Shown: positions 15,587-25,803, counted from the first letter of the stretch. The stretch: 37,559 nt of DNA from Thermaceae bacterium (GCA_027023345.1 JALVVO010000162.1:1-37559), one strand, 5' to 3'. Notes: generated by a model not told the origin, from the sequence alone. Program-made: numbers and translations.

Positions 15587-16017
15587 CACCTAACCTCCAG
15601 CTCGAGCTTTTCGGGCTTTTGGGCGGCGTGCGGGTGGTCGGGACCGGCGTAGACCTTCAGCCTCTTGTAGAGCTTGCGGCCGAGCCGGTTCTTGGGGAGC
15701 ATCCCCTTGACCGCCCGCTCGATGACCCGCTCGGGGTGGCGCTTCAGCATCTCGCCGGCGGGGATCCGCTTGAGCCCGCCCTGGTAGCCCGAGTAGCGGG
15801 TATAGATCTTGTCCTCGAGCTTCTTCCCCGTGAGCTTCACCTTCGCCGCGTTCACCACGATGACGTAATCCCCCACGGGCAGGTTGGGGGTGTACTCGGG
15901 TTTGTGCTTCCCGCGGAGGATGCTCGCGATCTTGGCGGCCAGGCGCCCGAGCGTCTTCCCCTCCGCGTCAATCACGTACCATTTGCTCTCGACTTCCTTG
16001 GGCACGTAGGTCTTCAC
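15586..16017 (-). CDS. rplM: 50S ribosomal protein L13
   Basis: The product has 143 residues from GTG at 16017, with GGAGG 8 nt upstream. The longer open frame upstream covers the leader and is not coding. Typical L13 blocks are [49 protein letters not shown] and [20 protein letters not shown]. It is an early-assembly protein of the large subunit. It overlaps rpsI by one base. A structured leader of about 70 nt precedes it. Confidence 0.98.
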   Translation of the reverse strand: MKTYVPKEVESKWYVIDAEGKTLGRLAAKIASILRGKHKPEYTPNLPVGDYVIVVNAAKVKLTGKKLEDKIYTRYSGYQGGLKRIPAGEMLKRHPERVIERAVKGMLPKNRLGRKLYKRLKVYAGPDHPHAAQKPEKLELEVR

Positions 16018-16042
16018 GAGGCGCCCCTCCTTTTGCCGCGTT

Positions 16043-16086
16043 CCTCGGCGCGGGGTGAACGGGTAAGGGAAAGCCCCCCGCCGAGG
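16043..16086 (-). promoter_or_regulatory. Hairpin in the rplM-rpsI leader
   Basis: On the minus strand CCTCGGCG (16079-16086) pairs perfectly with CGCCGAGG (16043-16050). GGGG/CCCC inside extends the stem past one bulged base. The loop is about 20 nt of pyrimidine-rich sequence. The hairpin ends 25 nt before the rplM GTG and starts a few nt after the predicted transcript start. No U-tract follows. It could be an autogenous L13 control element, known in other bacteria, or a stability hairpin. Confidence 0.5.
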
Positions 16087-16097
16087 TGCCAGCGAGG

Positions 16098-16127
16098 AGT
16101 ATAGCACACCCGGAAGGGCGGCACCAA
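16098..16127 (-). promoter_or_regulatory. Promoter of rplM-rpsI
   Basis: The minus strand shows -10 TATACT (16098-16103) and -35 TTGGTG (16122-16127) with an 18-bp spacer. The transcript would start near 16091, leaving a leader of about 75 nt that holds the hairpin at 16043-16086. Confidence 0.65.
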
Positions 16128-16131
16128 GCGC

Positions 16132-16137
16132 TATGCT
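16132..16137 (+). promoter_or_regulatory. Possible leaderless -10 box ahead of the small ORF and rtcA
   Basis: TATGCT ends 6 nt before the ATG at 16144, the spacing of leaderless Deinococcus-Thermus promoters. No -35 is evident. It is divergent from the rplM promoter. Confidence 0.35.
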
Positions 16138-16143
16138 CGGGCC

Positions 16144-16317
16144 ATGGAGGGGACCCGGCTTCAGGGCGGTCTGGCCCGGCGCCTTGCCTGGCGGTTTGCC
16201 CTCGCGGGCCCCGGCGGGCTCGCGCCCCCAAGAAAGCTTCGGCTGGCCTACGCGACCCCCTCGGCGGACGGGCGGACTGAAAAGGGCGCCCGCGCCGGGT
16301 TCCATTGCCGCGCGTGA
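16144..16317 (+). CDS. Possible 57-residue ORF coupled to rtcA
   Basis: The ORF runs from the ATG at 16144 to TGA at 16315-16317 and overlaps the rtcA GTG start in a GTGA. The product is Arg/Gly/Ala-rich, with no recognisable motif or signal peptide. The case for it being real is positional: a TATGCT box 6 nt before the ATG and a stop that fits translational coupling to rtcA. The case against is the biased composition, which any GC-rich frame can give. It may instead be a translated leader for rtcA. Confidence 0.3.
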   Translation: MEGTRLQGGLARRLAWRFALAGPGGLAPPRKLRLAYATPSADGRTEKGARAGFHCRA

Positions 16318-17333
16318 TCGAGCTGGACGGCGCTTTTGGCGAGGGCGGCGGGCAGATCCTCCGCTCGGCGCTGGCGCTTTCCTTGCTCACCGGCAAGCCC
16401 TTCCGCATCCGGAACATCCGCGCCCGGAGGAAGAACCCCGGGCTCCGCCCCCAGCACCTCGCGGCGGTGCGGGCGGCGGCCGAGGTGGGGCGGGCCGAGG
16501 TTCGGGGCGACGCGCTCGGCTCCAGGGAGCTTTACTTCTATCCCCGGGGCGTCTTCGCCGGTCGCTACCGCTTCGCCACCGGCACCGCCGGCGCCGCCAC
16601 CCTGGTCTTCCAGACCGTGCTCTTGCCCCTCGCCCTCAGGGGCGGAGGGGCGAGCGAGCTCGTCCTCGAGGGCGGCACCCACGTGCCCAAAAGCCCGAGC
16701 TTCGACGACCTCGACTTCGCCTTCCGCCCCTGGATGGCCCGGCTCGGGGTGCGGTTTGGGCTCGAGCTCGAGCGCCCCGGCTTCTACCCCCGGGGCGGGG
16801 GGCGCTTTTTGGCCCGGGTGTTCCCCGCCGAGGGCGTGCGGCCGGTGCGGGCCGCGGAGGCCTTCGAGCTCCGGGAAGCGGCGGTGCGGGGCGTCGCCGC
16901 CCGGCTCCCCGCCCACGTCGCCGAGCGGATCGCGAAGAGTGCCGCGAGGAGGCTCGCGGAGGCGGGGATCGAGCCCAGGACCGAGGTCCGCTATCCCGAG
17001 GCGCCGGCTCCCGGCGCCTACGGCTTCGTCGGCCTTTTGGGCGCGCCCGGCCCCGCCGCCTTCACCGCGCTCGGGGCCCCAGGCAAGCCCTCGGAGCGGG
17101 TGGGGGAGGAGGCGGCCCGCCGCGCGCTCCGCTTCCTCCGGCGGGGCGCCCCCGTGGAGGCCCACCTCGCCGACCAGCTGCTCTTGCCCCTCGCCCTCGC
17201 GCCCGCGCCGAGCCTTCTTCGGGTCGAGGAGGTGAGCCTGCACCTGGAAACCCAGGCCTGGCTCATCCCCCAGTTCCTCCCGGTGCGGATCCGGATCGCC
17301 GGCGACCGGGTCGAGGTCCGGCCGGAAACTTGA
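16314..17333 (+). CDS. rtcA: RNA 3'-terminal phosphate cyclase
   Basis: The product has 339 residues from GTG at 16314; a TTG three codons earlier is possible. The GTG gives [14 protein letters not shown], which matches the family N-terminus. RtcA converts RNA 3'-phosphates to 2',3'-cyclic phosphates through an adenylated histidine. The expected nucleophile is H284 in [11 protein letters not shown]. Other family blocks are [43 protein letters not shown] and [12 protein letters not shown]. The size is normal. No rtcB or archease gene is adjacent in the window, so its role (RNA repair or processing) is unsettled. Confidence 0.95.
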   Translation: MIELDGAFGEGGGQILRSALALSLLTGKPFRIRNIRARRKNPGLRPQHLAAVRAAAEVGRAEVRGDALGSRELYFYPRGVFAGRYRFATGTAGAATLVFQTVLLPLALRGGGASELVLEGGTHVPKSPSFDDLDFAFRPWMARLGVRFGLELERPGFYPRGGGRFLARVFPAEGVRPVRAAEAFELREAAVRGVAARLPAHVAERIAKSAARRLAEAGIEPRTEVRYPEAPAPGAYGFVGLLGAPGPAAFTALGAPGKPSERVGEEAARRALRFLRRGAPVEAHLADQLLLPLALAPAPSLLRVEEVSLHLETQAWLIPQFLPVRIRIAGDRVEVRPET

Positions 17334-17358
17334 CAAACCCGATAGGGATATATAGGAT
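17330..17358 (+). promoter_or_regulatory. Strong promoter for the gene at 17377
   Basis: A perfect -35 TTGACA (17330-17335), a 17-bp spacer and -10 TAGGAT (17353-17358) lie at the end of rtcA; the -35 box includes the rtcA stop codon. The transcript would start near 17365, next to GGAGG (17365-17369). Confidence 0.75.
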
Positions 17359-17376
17359 ACCCGGGGAGGGATTGAT

Positions 17377-17973
17377 ATGGCGAAACTCACGTTGGCCGAG
17401 CAGTTCACGCTAAGGGCGCTTACCGGTCGCGTCGTAGGCCAGGGGCTGGCCCAGGACCTGCCCGACGCGAGCCTCGGGATCCTGACCAACAAGACCTATA
17501 TCTGCGCGAGCCTCACCGGGGCCCTCGAGGCCGCCTACCTCGCCGAGAAGGGCGGGCTCGCCCAGGTCAAGACCGCGCTCGCGGAAAAGCCCGAGGACGT
17601 GCCCGCCGCGGTCGAGGCCTTGAAGGACGTGGACGTCCTCTTCCTCGCCTTCGGCGGCGAGGCCGGGCCCGAGGTGAACCGGCCCCTCACCGAGGCCGCC
17701 CTCAAGGCGATCAAGGAGCAGGGCTTCGAGGGGGAGGTCTTCTTCCACGTCCGCATCTGGGTGCCCGGCTTCGTGAAGGAGGCGCTCGCCGCCGACGAGG
17801 AGCTCCGGGCCTACTTCGAGGAGCTCCCCATGAGCACCTTCACCTTTGACCTCGAGCGCGGCCTCTTCCTTTTCAACGACGTCTACTTCGACGAGGAGGG
17901 CCTGAAGGCCGAGCCCATCCGGGTGCTCCCCATTACCCACGAGCACCTCGAGCTCTTGAAGCGGAGCCTCTAG
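17377..17973 (+). CDS. Conserved-looking cytoplasmic protein of unknown function
   Basis: The product has 198 residues. The ATG at 17377 has GGAGG 7 nt upstream. It is acidic, with no signal peptide or membrane helix. Notable stretches are [40 protein letters not shown] and [16 protein letters not shown]; the alternation of strands and helices suggests an alpha/beta fold. I do not recognise the family. It is a single-gene transcription unit with its own near-consensus promoter and a strong terminator, which suggests steady high expression. Confidence 0.85.
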   Translation: MAKLTLAEQFTLRALTGRVVGQGLAQDLPDASLGILTNKTYICASLTGALEAAYLAEKGGLAQVKTALAEKPEDVPAAVEALKDVDVLFLAFGGEAGPEVNRPLTEAALKAIKEQGFEGEVFFHVRIWVPGFVKEALAADEELRAYFEELPMSTFTFDLERGLFLFNDVYFDEEGLKAEPIRVLPITHEHLELLKRSL

Positions 17974-17986
17974 CCCCGAGGCGAGC

Positions 17987-18024
17987 GGAAGGGGCCGACC
18001 GCGCGGTCGGCCCCTTCCTTTTTT
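17987..18024 (+). terminator. Intrinsic terminator after the gene at 17377
   Basis: A perfect 32-nt palindrome (17987-18018, arms beginning GGAAGGGGCCGACC) is followed at once by six T (18019-18024). This is a textbook intrinsic terminator and separates the unit from argG. Confidence 0.95.
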
Positions 18025-18042
18025 GCCCCTTGCGGAAGCCTG

Positions 18043-18048
18043 TATATT
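18043..18048 (+). promoter_or_regulatory. Leaderless -10 box of argG
   Basis: TATATT ends 7 nt before the argG ATG at 18056, so the transcript should begin at or next to the start codon. There is no Shine-Dalgarno. A -35 is not clear because the expected region falls in the T-tract of the preceding terminator. Confidence 0.6.
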
Positions 18049-18055
18049 TGTGCAG

Positions 18056-19249
18056 ATGAAGATCGTGCTCGCCTACTCCGGGGGGCTCGACACCAGCGTG
18101 ATCCTGCGCTGGCTGATCGAGCGCTACGACGCCGAGGTCATCGCCTTCACCGCTGACATCGGCCAGGGGGAAGAGGTCGAGGAGGCGCGCGAGAAGGCCT
18201 TGAGGACCGGGGCCACGAAGGCCTACGCCCTCGACCTCAAAGAGGAGTTCGTCCGCGACTTCGTCTTCCCCATGATGCGGGCGGCGCCGCTCTACGAGGG
18301 CTACTACCTGCTCGGCACCGCCATCGCCCGGCCGCTCATCGCCAAGTACATGGTGAAGATCGCCGAGGAGGAGGGGGCCGAGGCGGTCTCCCACGGGGCC
18401 ACCGGAAAGGGGAACGACCAGGTCCGCTTCGAGCTCACCACCTACGCCCTGAACCCCGACCTCAAGGTGATCGTGCCCTGGCGGGAGTGGGAGATGAAGG
18501 GCCGGCCCGACCTGGTCGCCTACGCCGAGCAGCGGGGCATTCCCGTGCCGGTCACCCAGGAAAAGCCCTACTCGATGGACGCCAACCTCCTGCACATCTC
18601 CTACGAGGGCGGCATCCTCGAGGACCCCTGGGCCGAGCCCCCCGCCGACATGTTCCGCCTCACCCAAAACCCCGAGGACGCCCCCGACGAGCCCGAGTAC
18701 GTCGAGATCGCCTTCGAGCGCGGCGACCCGGTGGCGGTGAACGGCGAGCGCCTTGGCCCCGCCGCGCTCCTCGCCCGCTTGAACGCGATCGCCGGCCGCC
18801 ACGGCGTGGGCCGGGTGGACCTCGTCGAGAACCGCTACGTGGGGATGAAGTCCCGGGGCGTCTACGAGACCCCGGGGGGCACGCTCCTCTACCACGCCCG
18901 CCGGGCGGTGGAGTCGCTTACTCTGGACCGCGAGGCGCTCCACCTCCGCGATCAGCTTTCGCCCAGGTACGCCGAGCTCGTCTACTACGGCTACTGGTTT
19001 GCCCCCGAGCGGGAGAAGCTCCAGGCGCTCTTCGACGCCATCGCCGAGGACGTCACCGGCACTGCCCGGCTCAAGCTCTACAAGGGGAACGTCATCGTCG
19101 CCGGCCGCAAGAGCCCGGTCTCGCTCTACGATCAGTCGCTGGTCTCCTTCGACGAGGAGGGGGACTACGACCAGAAGGACGCCGAGGGCTTCATCAAGAT
19201 CAACGCCCTCAGGCTGAAGGTGCGCTCGCGGGTCCTGGGGAGGGAATGA
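18056..19249 (+). CDS. argG: Argininosuccinate synthase
   Basis: The product has 397 residues from the ATG at 18056; the frame is open 11 codons further, but that part holds the promoter. It condenses citrulline and aspartate with ATP in arginine synthesis. The N-terminal ATP-pyrophosphatase loop AYSGGLDTS is at 6-14. Further blocks are [30 protein letters not shown] and [12 protein letters not shown], all typical. It ends in an ATGA overlap with argH and heads the cluster argG-argH-NAGS-carA. Confidence 0.98.
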   Translation: MKIVLAYSGGLDTSVILRWLIERYDAEVIAFTADIGQGEEVEEAREKALRTGATKAYALDLKEEFVRDFVFPMMRAAPLYEGYYLLGTAIARPLIAKYMVKIAEEEGAEAVSHGATGKGNDQVRFELTTYALNPDLKVIVPWREWEMKGRPDLVAYAEQRGIPVPVTQEKPYSMDANLLHISYEGGILEDPWAEPPADMFRLTQNPEDAPDEPEYVEIAFERGDPVAVNGERLGPAALLARLNAIAGRHGVGRVDLVENRYVGMKSRGVYETPGGTLLYHARRAVESLTLDREALHLRDQLSPRYAELVYYGYWFAPEREKLQALFDAIAEDVTGTARLKLYKGNVIVAGRKSPVSLYDQSLVSFDEEGDYDQKDAEGFIKINALRLKVRSRVLGRE

Positions 19250-20646
19250 AGGAGGAGAAGAAGCTCTGGGGCGGGCGTTTTTCCGAGGAGACCGACGCCC
19301 TGGCCCAGGCCTTTAACAACTCGCTCGCCTTCGACCGGAGGCTCTGGCGCGAGGACCTCGCGAACTCCCGGGCCCACGTGCGGATGCTCGGCCAGGCGGG
19401 GATTTTAAAGCCGGAGGAGGTGGCGAGGATCCTCGAGGGCCTCGACCAAATCGAGCGCGAGATCGAGGAGGGCCGCTTCCCCTGGCGCGAGGTTCACGAG
19501 GACGTGCACATGAACCTCGAGGCCCGGCTCGCCGAGCTCGTGGGGGAGGTGGGCAAAAAGCTCCACACCGCCCGGAGCCGGAACGACCAGGTGGCCACCG
19601 ACCTGAGGCTCTGGGTGAAGGGAGCGCTTTCCGAACTCATCCAGGAGGTGCGCGCGCTCCGGAGGGTCCTCGTCGCCGAGGCCGAGCGTCATCTGGAGGC
19701 CGGCACCGTGCTCCCCGGCTACACCCACCTGCAGCGGGCCCAACCGATTCTCCTCGCCCACTGGTTCCTGGCCTACTACTGGATGCTAACCCGGGACCAG
19801 GGGCGGCTCGAGGACGCCCGACGGCGCCTGGACGAGTCCCCCCTGGGGGCGGCGGCGCTGGCCGGGACCTCGTTCCCCATCGACCGCTTCCAGACCGCAC
19901 GCGAGCTCGGGTTCGCCCGGCCGATGCCGAACTCCCTGGACGCGGTGGCGAGCCGGGACTTCGTGCTCGAAGCCCTTTCGGCCCTCGCCATCCTCCAGAC
20001 CACGCTCTCGCGCCTTGCCGAGGAGCTCATCCTCTATTCCTCCTTCGAGTTTGGGTTCCTCGAGCTCCCCGACGCCTTCGCCACCGGGAGCTCGATCATG
20101 CCCCAGAAGAAAAACCCCGACATCCCCGAGCTCGTCCGGGCCAAGGCGGGCCGGGTCGTGGGCGACCTGGTGGCCCTCTTCGCGGTGGTGAAGGGCCTTC
20201 CCCTCGCCTACAACAAGGACCTCCAGGAGGACAAGGAGCCCCTTTTCGACGCCTTCGACCAGGTCCTGCCCTCGGTCCGGCTCCTCGCCCGGATGCTCCC
20301 CGAGCTCCGCTGGCGCCCCGAGGTCATGGCCCGGGCGGCGAAGAGCGGCTACGCCCTCGCCACCGACCTCGCCGACTACCTGGTCAAAAAGGGCCTCCCC
20401 TTCCGGGAGGCCCACGGGGTGGTGGGGCGGCTGGTGAAAAAGCTCGCCGAGGAAGGGCGCGAGCTCGAAAGCCTGAGCCTCGAGGAGCTCAGGACCTTCT
20501 CGCCGCTTTTCGAGGAGGACGCCCTAAGGCTCCTTCGGCTCGAGCACGCGATCCACGCCCGGACCTCCTACGGCGGCACCGCCCCCGAGGCCGTGCGCCG
20601 CCAGCTCCAGGAGGCGCGGGCGCGCCTCGCCGAGGAGGAGGCATGA
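19246..20646 (+). CDS. argH: Argininosuccinate lyase
   Basis: The product has 466 residues from the ATG at 19246, which overlaps the argG stop (ATGA) and has GGAGG close upstream. The long frame extension into argG is not coding. It cleaves argininosuccinate to arginine and fumarate. The N-terminus [12 protein letters not shown] and the fumarase/aspartase signature [12 protein letters not shown] (about 281-292, with the flexible catalytic Ser loop) are intact, as is the [16 protein letters not shown] block. It ends in an ATGA overlap with an acetyltransferase gene. Confidence 0.98.
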   Translation: MKEEKKLWGGRFSEETDALAQAFNNSLAFDRRLWREDLANSRAHVRMLGQAGILKPEEVARILEGLDQIEREIEEGRFPWREVHEDVHMNLEARLAELVGEVGKKLHTARSRNDQVATDLRLWVKGALSELIQEVRALRRVLVAEAERHLEAGTVLPGYTHLQRAQPILLAHWFLAYYWMLTRDQGRLEDARRRLDESPLGAAALAGTSFPIDRFQTARELGFARPMPNSLDAVASRDFVLEALSALAILQTTLSRLAEELILYSSFEFGFLELPDAFATGSSIMPQKKNPDIPELVRAKAGRVVGDLVALFAVVKGLPLAYNKDLQEDKEPLFDAFDQVLPSVRLLARMLPELRWRPEVMARAAKSGYALATDLADYLVKKGLPFREAHGVVGRLVKKLAEEGRELESLSLEELRTFSPLFEEDALRLLRLEHAIHARTSYGGTAPEAVRRQLQEARARLAEEEA

Positions 20647-21183
20647 GCGAGCGGGTAAAGCCCTTGATGAAGCTCGAGCTCAAGCCCGTCGAGCTGCCCA
20701 AGGTCCGGAAGGGCGCTTCCTGGCGGGTACGCAAGGCCCGGGTCGGCGACGTCGACCAGATCCACGACCTGATCAAGTACTGGGCCCGGGAATCCTTCAT
20801 GCTGGTGCGCCCCAAGGGCCAGCTCTACGAAAACCTCCGCGACTTCCACGTGATCGAGGACGAGGACGGGGTGCTCCTCGGCTCGGTGGCCCTCCACATC
20901 CTCTGGGCCGACCTCGCCGAGATCCGCTCGCTCGCGGTGCACCCCGACCGCCAGGGCGAGGGGCTCGGGCGCGTCTTGGTCGAGGCCGCCGAGGCCGAGG
21001 CGCAGGCGCTCGGGATCCCCAAGGTCTTCGCCTTCACCATCCAGGAGGAGTTCTTCACCCGGCTCGGCTACCGGATCACCGAGCCCGAGGCGTTTCCCCG
21101 CAAGGTCTGGTTCGAGTGCCGGGACTGCCCTTTCCAGGACAACTGCCCCGAGGTCCCGGTCCTGAAGGTGCTGGAGGAGAGGG

Positions 21184-21191
<8 letters not shown>
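20643..21191 (+). CDS. GNAT acetyltransferase, probable short-form N-acetylglutamate synthase
   Basis: The product has 182 residues, with ATG at 20643 overlapping the argH stop. The GNAT acetyl-CoA motif is [36 protein letters not shown] is the usual beta-bulge region. The C-terminal Cys cluster in [15 protein letters not shown] recalls short ArgA-type synthases as I remember them. It would acetylate glutamate in the first step of arginine synthesis. In some bacteria this domain is fused to the end of ArgH; here the two genes overlap by 4 nt in that order, which supports the assignment. An N-terminal extension of about 27 residues precedes the GNAT fold. Confidence 0.82.
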
Positions 21192-22359
<1,168 letters not shown>

Positions 22360-22394
22360 ACCTTTCTGTATACCATACTCGCGCGGGGAGCTTG

Positions 22395-22559
22395 GGTCAT
22401 CGCACACCCCCAAATGGGGGGTTGCGCGACCGGTTGTCTCTTCGATACTTTCTCAAGTTAGCGGGAGGCGACGACCCCTACCTACGGAATATGGGCGCCA
22501 TCCGGGTAGGGCGAGCCAGTGGCGCAACCGGCCCGAGACCAACTCGGGTCGGGTTTTTT
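22395..22559 (+). promoter_or_regulatory. Riboswitch-like structured leader with attenuator ahead of the DUF11 operon
   Basis: The gap between carA and the first DUF11-like gene holds many complementary segments. A long hairpin spans 22395-22431 (GGTC/GACC, CGCA/TGCG, ACCCCC/GGGGGT). A closing helix pairs CCGGTTG (22430-22436) with CAACCGG (22525-22531). Inside it CCCTACC (22476-22482) pairs with GGTAGGG (22505-22511), and GCGCCA in that loop (22495-22500) can pair with TGGCGC (22520-22525) as a pseudoknot. GGTTGCGC (22420-22427) and GCGCAACC (22522-22529) form a competing helix. The end is CCCGAG (22532-22537) / CTCGGG (22543-22548), then six T (22554-22559). GGAGG at 22560 follows directly. 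No known class was recognised. Confidence 0.65.
22532..22559 (+). terminator. Putative conditional terminator in the DUF11-operon leader
   Basis: CCCGAG-ACCAA-CTCGGG is followed by TCGGG and six T. An alternative stem, CCCGA (22532-22536) with TCGGG (22549-22553), ends exactly at the T-tract. The Shine-Dalgarno of the next gene begins at 22560. Termination here would keep the operon off, so an antitermination switch is expected. Confidence 0.7.
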
Positions 22560-22569
22560 GGAGGTGCAC

Positions 22570-23076
22570 GTGGTAGGACGCGGTCGGTTCCTGGTGGCGG
22601 GGCTGTTCCTCGCTGCGCTGGCGCTTGCGGCCTCGGGGCTTGAGCTCGAGCTCGCCTCGTACAAGGTCCTGAAGTTCACCAACGATGAAGGCGAGGTCGT
22701 CGAGAAGACGGTTCCTGCTGCCGAGGTCGCCCCGGGAGACGTACTCCTTTGGGTCCTCACCGCGAAAAACACGAGCGGCAAAACCCTGAAGCAGGTGGCC
22801 CTCACCATCCCCATCCCGCCTCGCACCGTCTATATCGCCGGCAGCGCCCATCCGCTGAAGCTGGGTGAAGTCGTGATCGAGCCCCTTTTCAGCTACGACG
22901 GGGTGCACTTTTCCCGCCCTCCACTTAAAAAGCGGATAAGGGTTAAGGAGGGAGACCGGTTCGTTGAGAAGGAGGTGGTTGTTCCCCCGGAGGCCTATAC
23001 ACACGTAAGGTGGTTGGTTCCCAGGCTTGAACCAGGGGTAAAGGTTCAGGTGAGCCTGCGCACGCGGGTGCGCTAA
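22570..23076 (+). CDS. Small exported DUF11-like domain protein
   Basis: The product has 168 residues from GTG at 22570, chosen because GGAGG lies 5 nt upstream; the open frame before it covers the leader terminator. A signal peptide is at about 1-20 (VAGLFLAALALAASG). The rest is one domain with the DUF11 pattern: AEVAPGDVLLWVLTAKNTSG, then IPIPPRTVYIAGSA, FSYDGVHFSRPP, and VRWLVPRLEPG near the end. Such domains are extracytoplasmic beta-sandwiches found as repeats in surface proteins; here one stands alone. It may be a soluble or capping subunit of the surface structure made by the following genes. The function is not known. Confidence 0.8.
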   Translation: MVGRGRFLVAGLFLAALALAASGLELELASYKVLKFTNDEGEVVEKTVPAAEVAPGDVLLWVLTAKNTSGKTLKQVALTIPIPPRTVYIAGSAHPLKLGEVVIEPLFSYDGVHFSRPPLKKRIRVKEGDRFVEKEVVVPPEAYTHVRWLVPRLEPGVKVQVSLRTRVR

Positions 23077-23106
23077 TAAATAATGGGAGGAGTAGGAGGA
23101 AAAGGT

Positions 23107-25803
23107 ATGAAAAGGGTACTTTTTGTAGGATTGCTGGCCGTGCTGGCGTTGGTTTGGGCCGTGGGCACCCCCGCGGGCACCGAGATCCGAAACCAGGCCT
23201 CGGCCAGCTACATCGACTCAGCCGGGCTACCCCAGACCACCACCTCCAACGAGGTGGTTACCGTAGTGCAGGAAGTCTATGGGGTTTCCATTACGCCCGA
23301 CGGTAGCGATGAGGCCAACCCAGGTCAGACCAAGTCGGGTTTGGCAGGTGGTCCGGTGTATTTCAACTACGTCGTCACCAACACCGGCAACACCACCGAT
23401 ACGATTAATTTGAGCATAGAGCAAGGAGCTGCCGACGATTTTGATTTCAGCAGTCACACTGTCTACCTCGACGCCAACTGCAATGCTCAGCTCGATACCG
23501 GTGAGAGCGCTGTGACCTCGGTCAACCTCGCCGCCGACGCGAGCGCCTGCCTGATCGTCGAGGCCACCATCCCGAGCTCGGCGACCGACGGGCAGATGGG
23601 CAACTTGAACATTACGGGTACAAGCCAAGGTGATAGCGGCGAGACCGACACCAACAACTGGGCCCGGGCCACGGTAAGCGGCACCGGGGTCATCAGCGCC
23701 ACCAAGAGCGCCGATCCCAGTGGCCCCGTGGCTCCGGGCGGCACGATCACCTACACCATCCACGGTTCCAACACCGGCAGCGACGATGCGGGTGGCGTGG
23801 CGAGCGTAGCAAACGTGGACGGCAACGACGAGAACGGTATCCTTGTGAGCGACCCGATCCCCACGGGAACGACTTACGTTCGAAATTCGGCTAGCGGCAC
23901 TACGATTGCTGGCACGGCCTCGGTCATTTACCAGACGAGCAGCGGCTGGACTGCCTCCGAGCCTACTAACCCCGCGGATGTCATCGCCGTTGGCTTGCTC
24001 ATTAAGGGCAGCGGGGCCTTCTTCACGCAAGGGGCTTGGTTCGACCTGAGCTTCCAGGTGCAGGTGGACGCGGGCGCCGCCCCCGGTAGCGCGATCGAGA
24101 ACACCGCGCATGTCCAGTACGATCCGGACGGCAACTCTAGTACGGATAACAATGCGACGGTTAACACCAACACCACCACCACCACGGTGGCCACGGTGGC
24201 CGGCGTCCAGAACGGCCCGCAGAACGATCCCGACGCCGACGGGACCGGCTTCGATTCCAACGCCGGGTACACCGATCCGACCGGCACCACCTGGTACTAC
24301 ACCGAGACGACGGGCGACCCGAACGACGCGGAGACCATCGACGACGACCGGAGCCCTGTCTACGGCGGCGACACCGTCTACTTCGAGAACACGCTGAAGA
24401 ACACCGGCAACGCGCCCGATCGCTTCACCCTCTCGCTCGAGGGCGTGCCCGATGGCTGGGTCTGCCAGCTGGTTGCCGCCGACGGTACCACGCCGATCAG
24501 CGGCCCCGTGGGCCCCATCGACCCCACGAATACGTTCAACTACGTCGTCAAGTGCTTGATTCCCGCCGACGAGGTCACCGCAAGCAATACCGAGATCACC
24601 GTGACGGCTACCTCGGAGAACGACCCCGCGGTCAGCAACCCGGTCAAGGACGTGGTTCCGCCGGTGCAGCCGGGCTACGGGGTGGATATCGCCCAGCACG
24701 GCAATGCTGGGGATGGCAATGACTCTAACGACAACCCGACTATTCCGAGTGTTGATCCAGGTACTACAGTTCTGATCCCCTTCGACGTCTATAACACCGG
24801 CCACAACTCCGACACCTACGACCTCTCCGCGGAGCTGAGCCCCAACGGCTTCCCCTCCACCATCTACCCTGACGCCAACTGCGATGGTGAAATGGACGAT
24901 CCGACTCCGGCTCCGGTCACCAATACCGGGCTGTTAAGCACCGATCCGCCTAATGACCACAAGTGCTTCATCCTTTCGGTCGAGGTTCCCGCCGGCCAGG
25001 CACCGGGCAGTGAGAACGTCACCATTACCGCCACCTCCAACGCAAACCCCAGCGTGACTGACTACATCACTACTACAATCACGGTCAACCCAGTGGTGAG
25101 CCTCGATTTCACCCCGGACCGCAGCGGCACCGTCACCAGCCCGGGCACCATCGTCTACACCCACACCCTCACCAACAACGGCAACACCAGCGCCACCGTC
25201 TCCTTCTCCGTGTCCGGCAGCACCCACCCGACTTGGACCTACCAGATCTCCACCGACGGGGGCAGCACGTGGTACGACCCCGCGGATGCCTCGGTTGGCC
25301 TGGGCGCGGGGGCGAACCAGGAGATCCAGGTCCGCGTCATCGTGCCCGACGGCGAGCCCATCGGGGCCGTGGACGCGGTGACCGTGACCGCGACCGCCGG
25401 GTCCGCAACCGCCTCGGTGACCGACACCACCACCGTGGTCGGCGGCGACCTGCGGCTCGAGAAGCAGGTGGACAAGACCGAAGCCGTGCCGGGTGAGACC
25501 CTGACCTACACGATCACCGCCATCAACATCGGCACCGCCGACCTCAAGCAGGTGATCGTCTCCGACCCGCTGCCCAGCTACACCGACTTCGTGAGCGTCT
25601 CGGCCAGCACCGACATCTCCGGCGGCACCGTGCTCTACTCCACCGACGGCGTCAACTGGAGCTCCAGCGCCCCCACCTCGCTCAACGCGGGCGACGCGAT
25701 CTACGTGGGCGTAGATACGGATGGCGACAACGACATCTCCGATACCGACTTAATGCCTCCGGGCAAGAGCATCACCATTACCTTCGTGGTGCGGGTGCAG
25801 TAG
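23107..25803 (+). CDS. Large exported DUF11-repeat surface protein (first paralogue)
   Basis: The product has 898 residues from the ATG at 23107, with GGAGG 7 nt upstream. A signal peptide is at about 1-20. The N-terminal motif PAGTEIRNQASASY recurs in the next gene. Domains repeat: beta-sandwich units with the NTGN pattern near residues 80-190 and 420-510 and again near 560-680; a DUF11 domain near 200-350 (SATKSADPSGPVAPGGTITY); and a last DUF11 at about 790-898 (LEKQVDKTEAVPGETLTYTI). Calcium-loop-like segments (LDANCNAQLDTGE, PDANCDGEMDD) and paired Cys residues suit an extracellular location. It is Asn/Asp/Thr-rich and uses more A/T-rich codons than its neighbours. Its role is structural or adhesive by inference. 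Confidence 0.85.
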   Translation: MKRVLFVGLLAVLALVWAVGTPAGTEIRNQASASYIDSAGLPQTTTSNEVVTVVQEVYGVSITPDGSDEANPGQTKSGLAGGPVYFNYVVTNTGNTTDTINLSIEQGAADDFDFSSHTVYLDANCNAQLDTGESAVTSVNLAADASACLIVEATIPSSATDGQMGNLNITGTSQGDSGETDTNNWARATVSGTGVISATKSADPSGPVAPGGTITYTIHGSNTGSDDAGGVASVANVDGNDENGILVSDPIPTGTTYVRNSASGTTIAGTASVIYQTSSGWTASEPTNPADVIAVGLLIKGSGAFFTQGAWFDLSFQVQVDAGAAPGSAIENTAHVQYDPDGNSSTDNNATVNTNTTTTTVATVAGVQNGPQNDPDADGTGFDSNAGYTDPTGTTWYYTETTGDPNDAETIDDDRSPVYGGDTVYFENTLKNTGNAPDRFTLSLEGVPDGWVCQLVAADGTTPISGPVGPIDPTNTFNYVVKCLIPADEVTASNTEITVTATSENDPAVSNPVKDVVPPVQPGYGVDIAQHGNAGDGNDSNDNPTIPSVDPGTTVLIPFDVYNTGHNSDTYDLSAELSPNGFPSTIYPDANCDGEMDDPTPAPVTNTGLLSTDPPNDHKCFILSVEVPAGQAPGSENVTITATSNANPSVTDYITTTITVNPVVSLDFTPDRSGTVTSPGTIVYTHTLTNNGNTSATVSFSVSGSTHPTWTYQISTDGGSTWYDPADASVGLGAGANQEIQVRVIVPDGEPIGAVDAVTVTATAGSATASVTDTTTVVGGDLRLEKQVDKTEAVPGETLTYTITAINIGTADLKQVIVSDPLPSYTDFVSVSASTDISGGTVLYSTDGVNWSSSAPTSLNAGDAIYVGVDTDGDNDISDTDLMPPGKSITITFVVRVQ

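Noticed and set aside
16133-17492. Long frames on both strands over rtcA
   Set aside because: They are shadows of a GC-rich gene; rtcA carries all catalytic motifs in its own frame.
18487-19245. Upstream part of the argH frame, possible fusion inside argG
   Set aside because: The sequence is Arg/Pro/Gly-rich and overlaps intact argG. ArgH starts at 19246 with the family N-terminus.
22395-22431. Hairpin after carA as a simple terminator of the arginine cluster
   Set aside because: The stem is strong but no U-tract follows, and its arms take part in alternative pairings further down. It is better treated as part of the leader.
22395-22559. c-di-GMP class I riboswitch in the DUF11 leader
   Set aside because: The conserved GNRA loop, CGCAAAGCC block and tetraloop receptor were not found. 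Other known classes were compared from memory and did not fit either.
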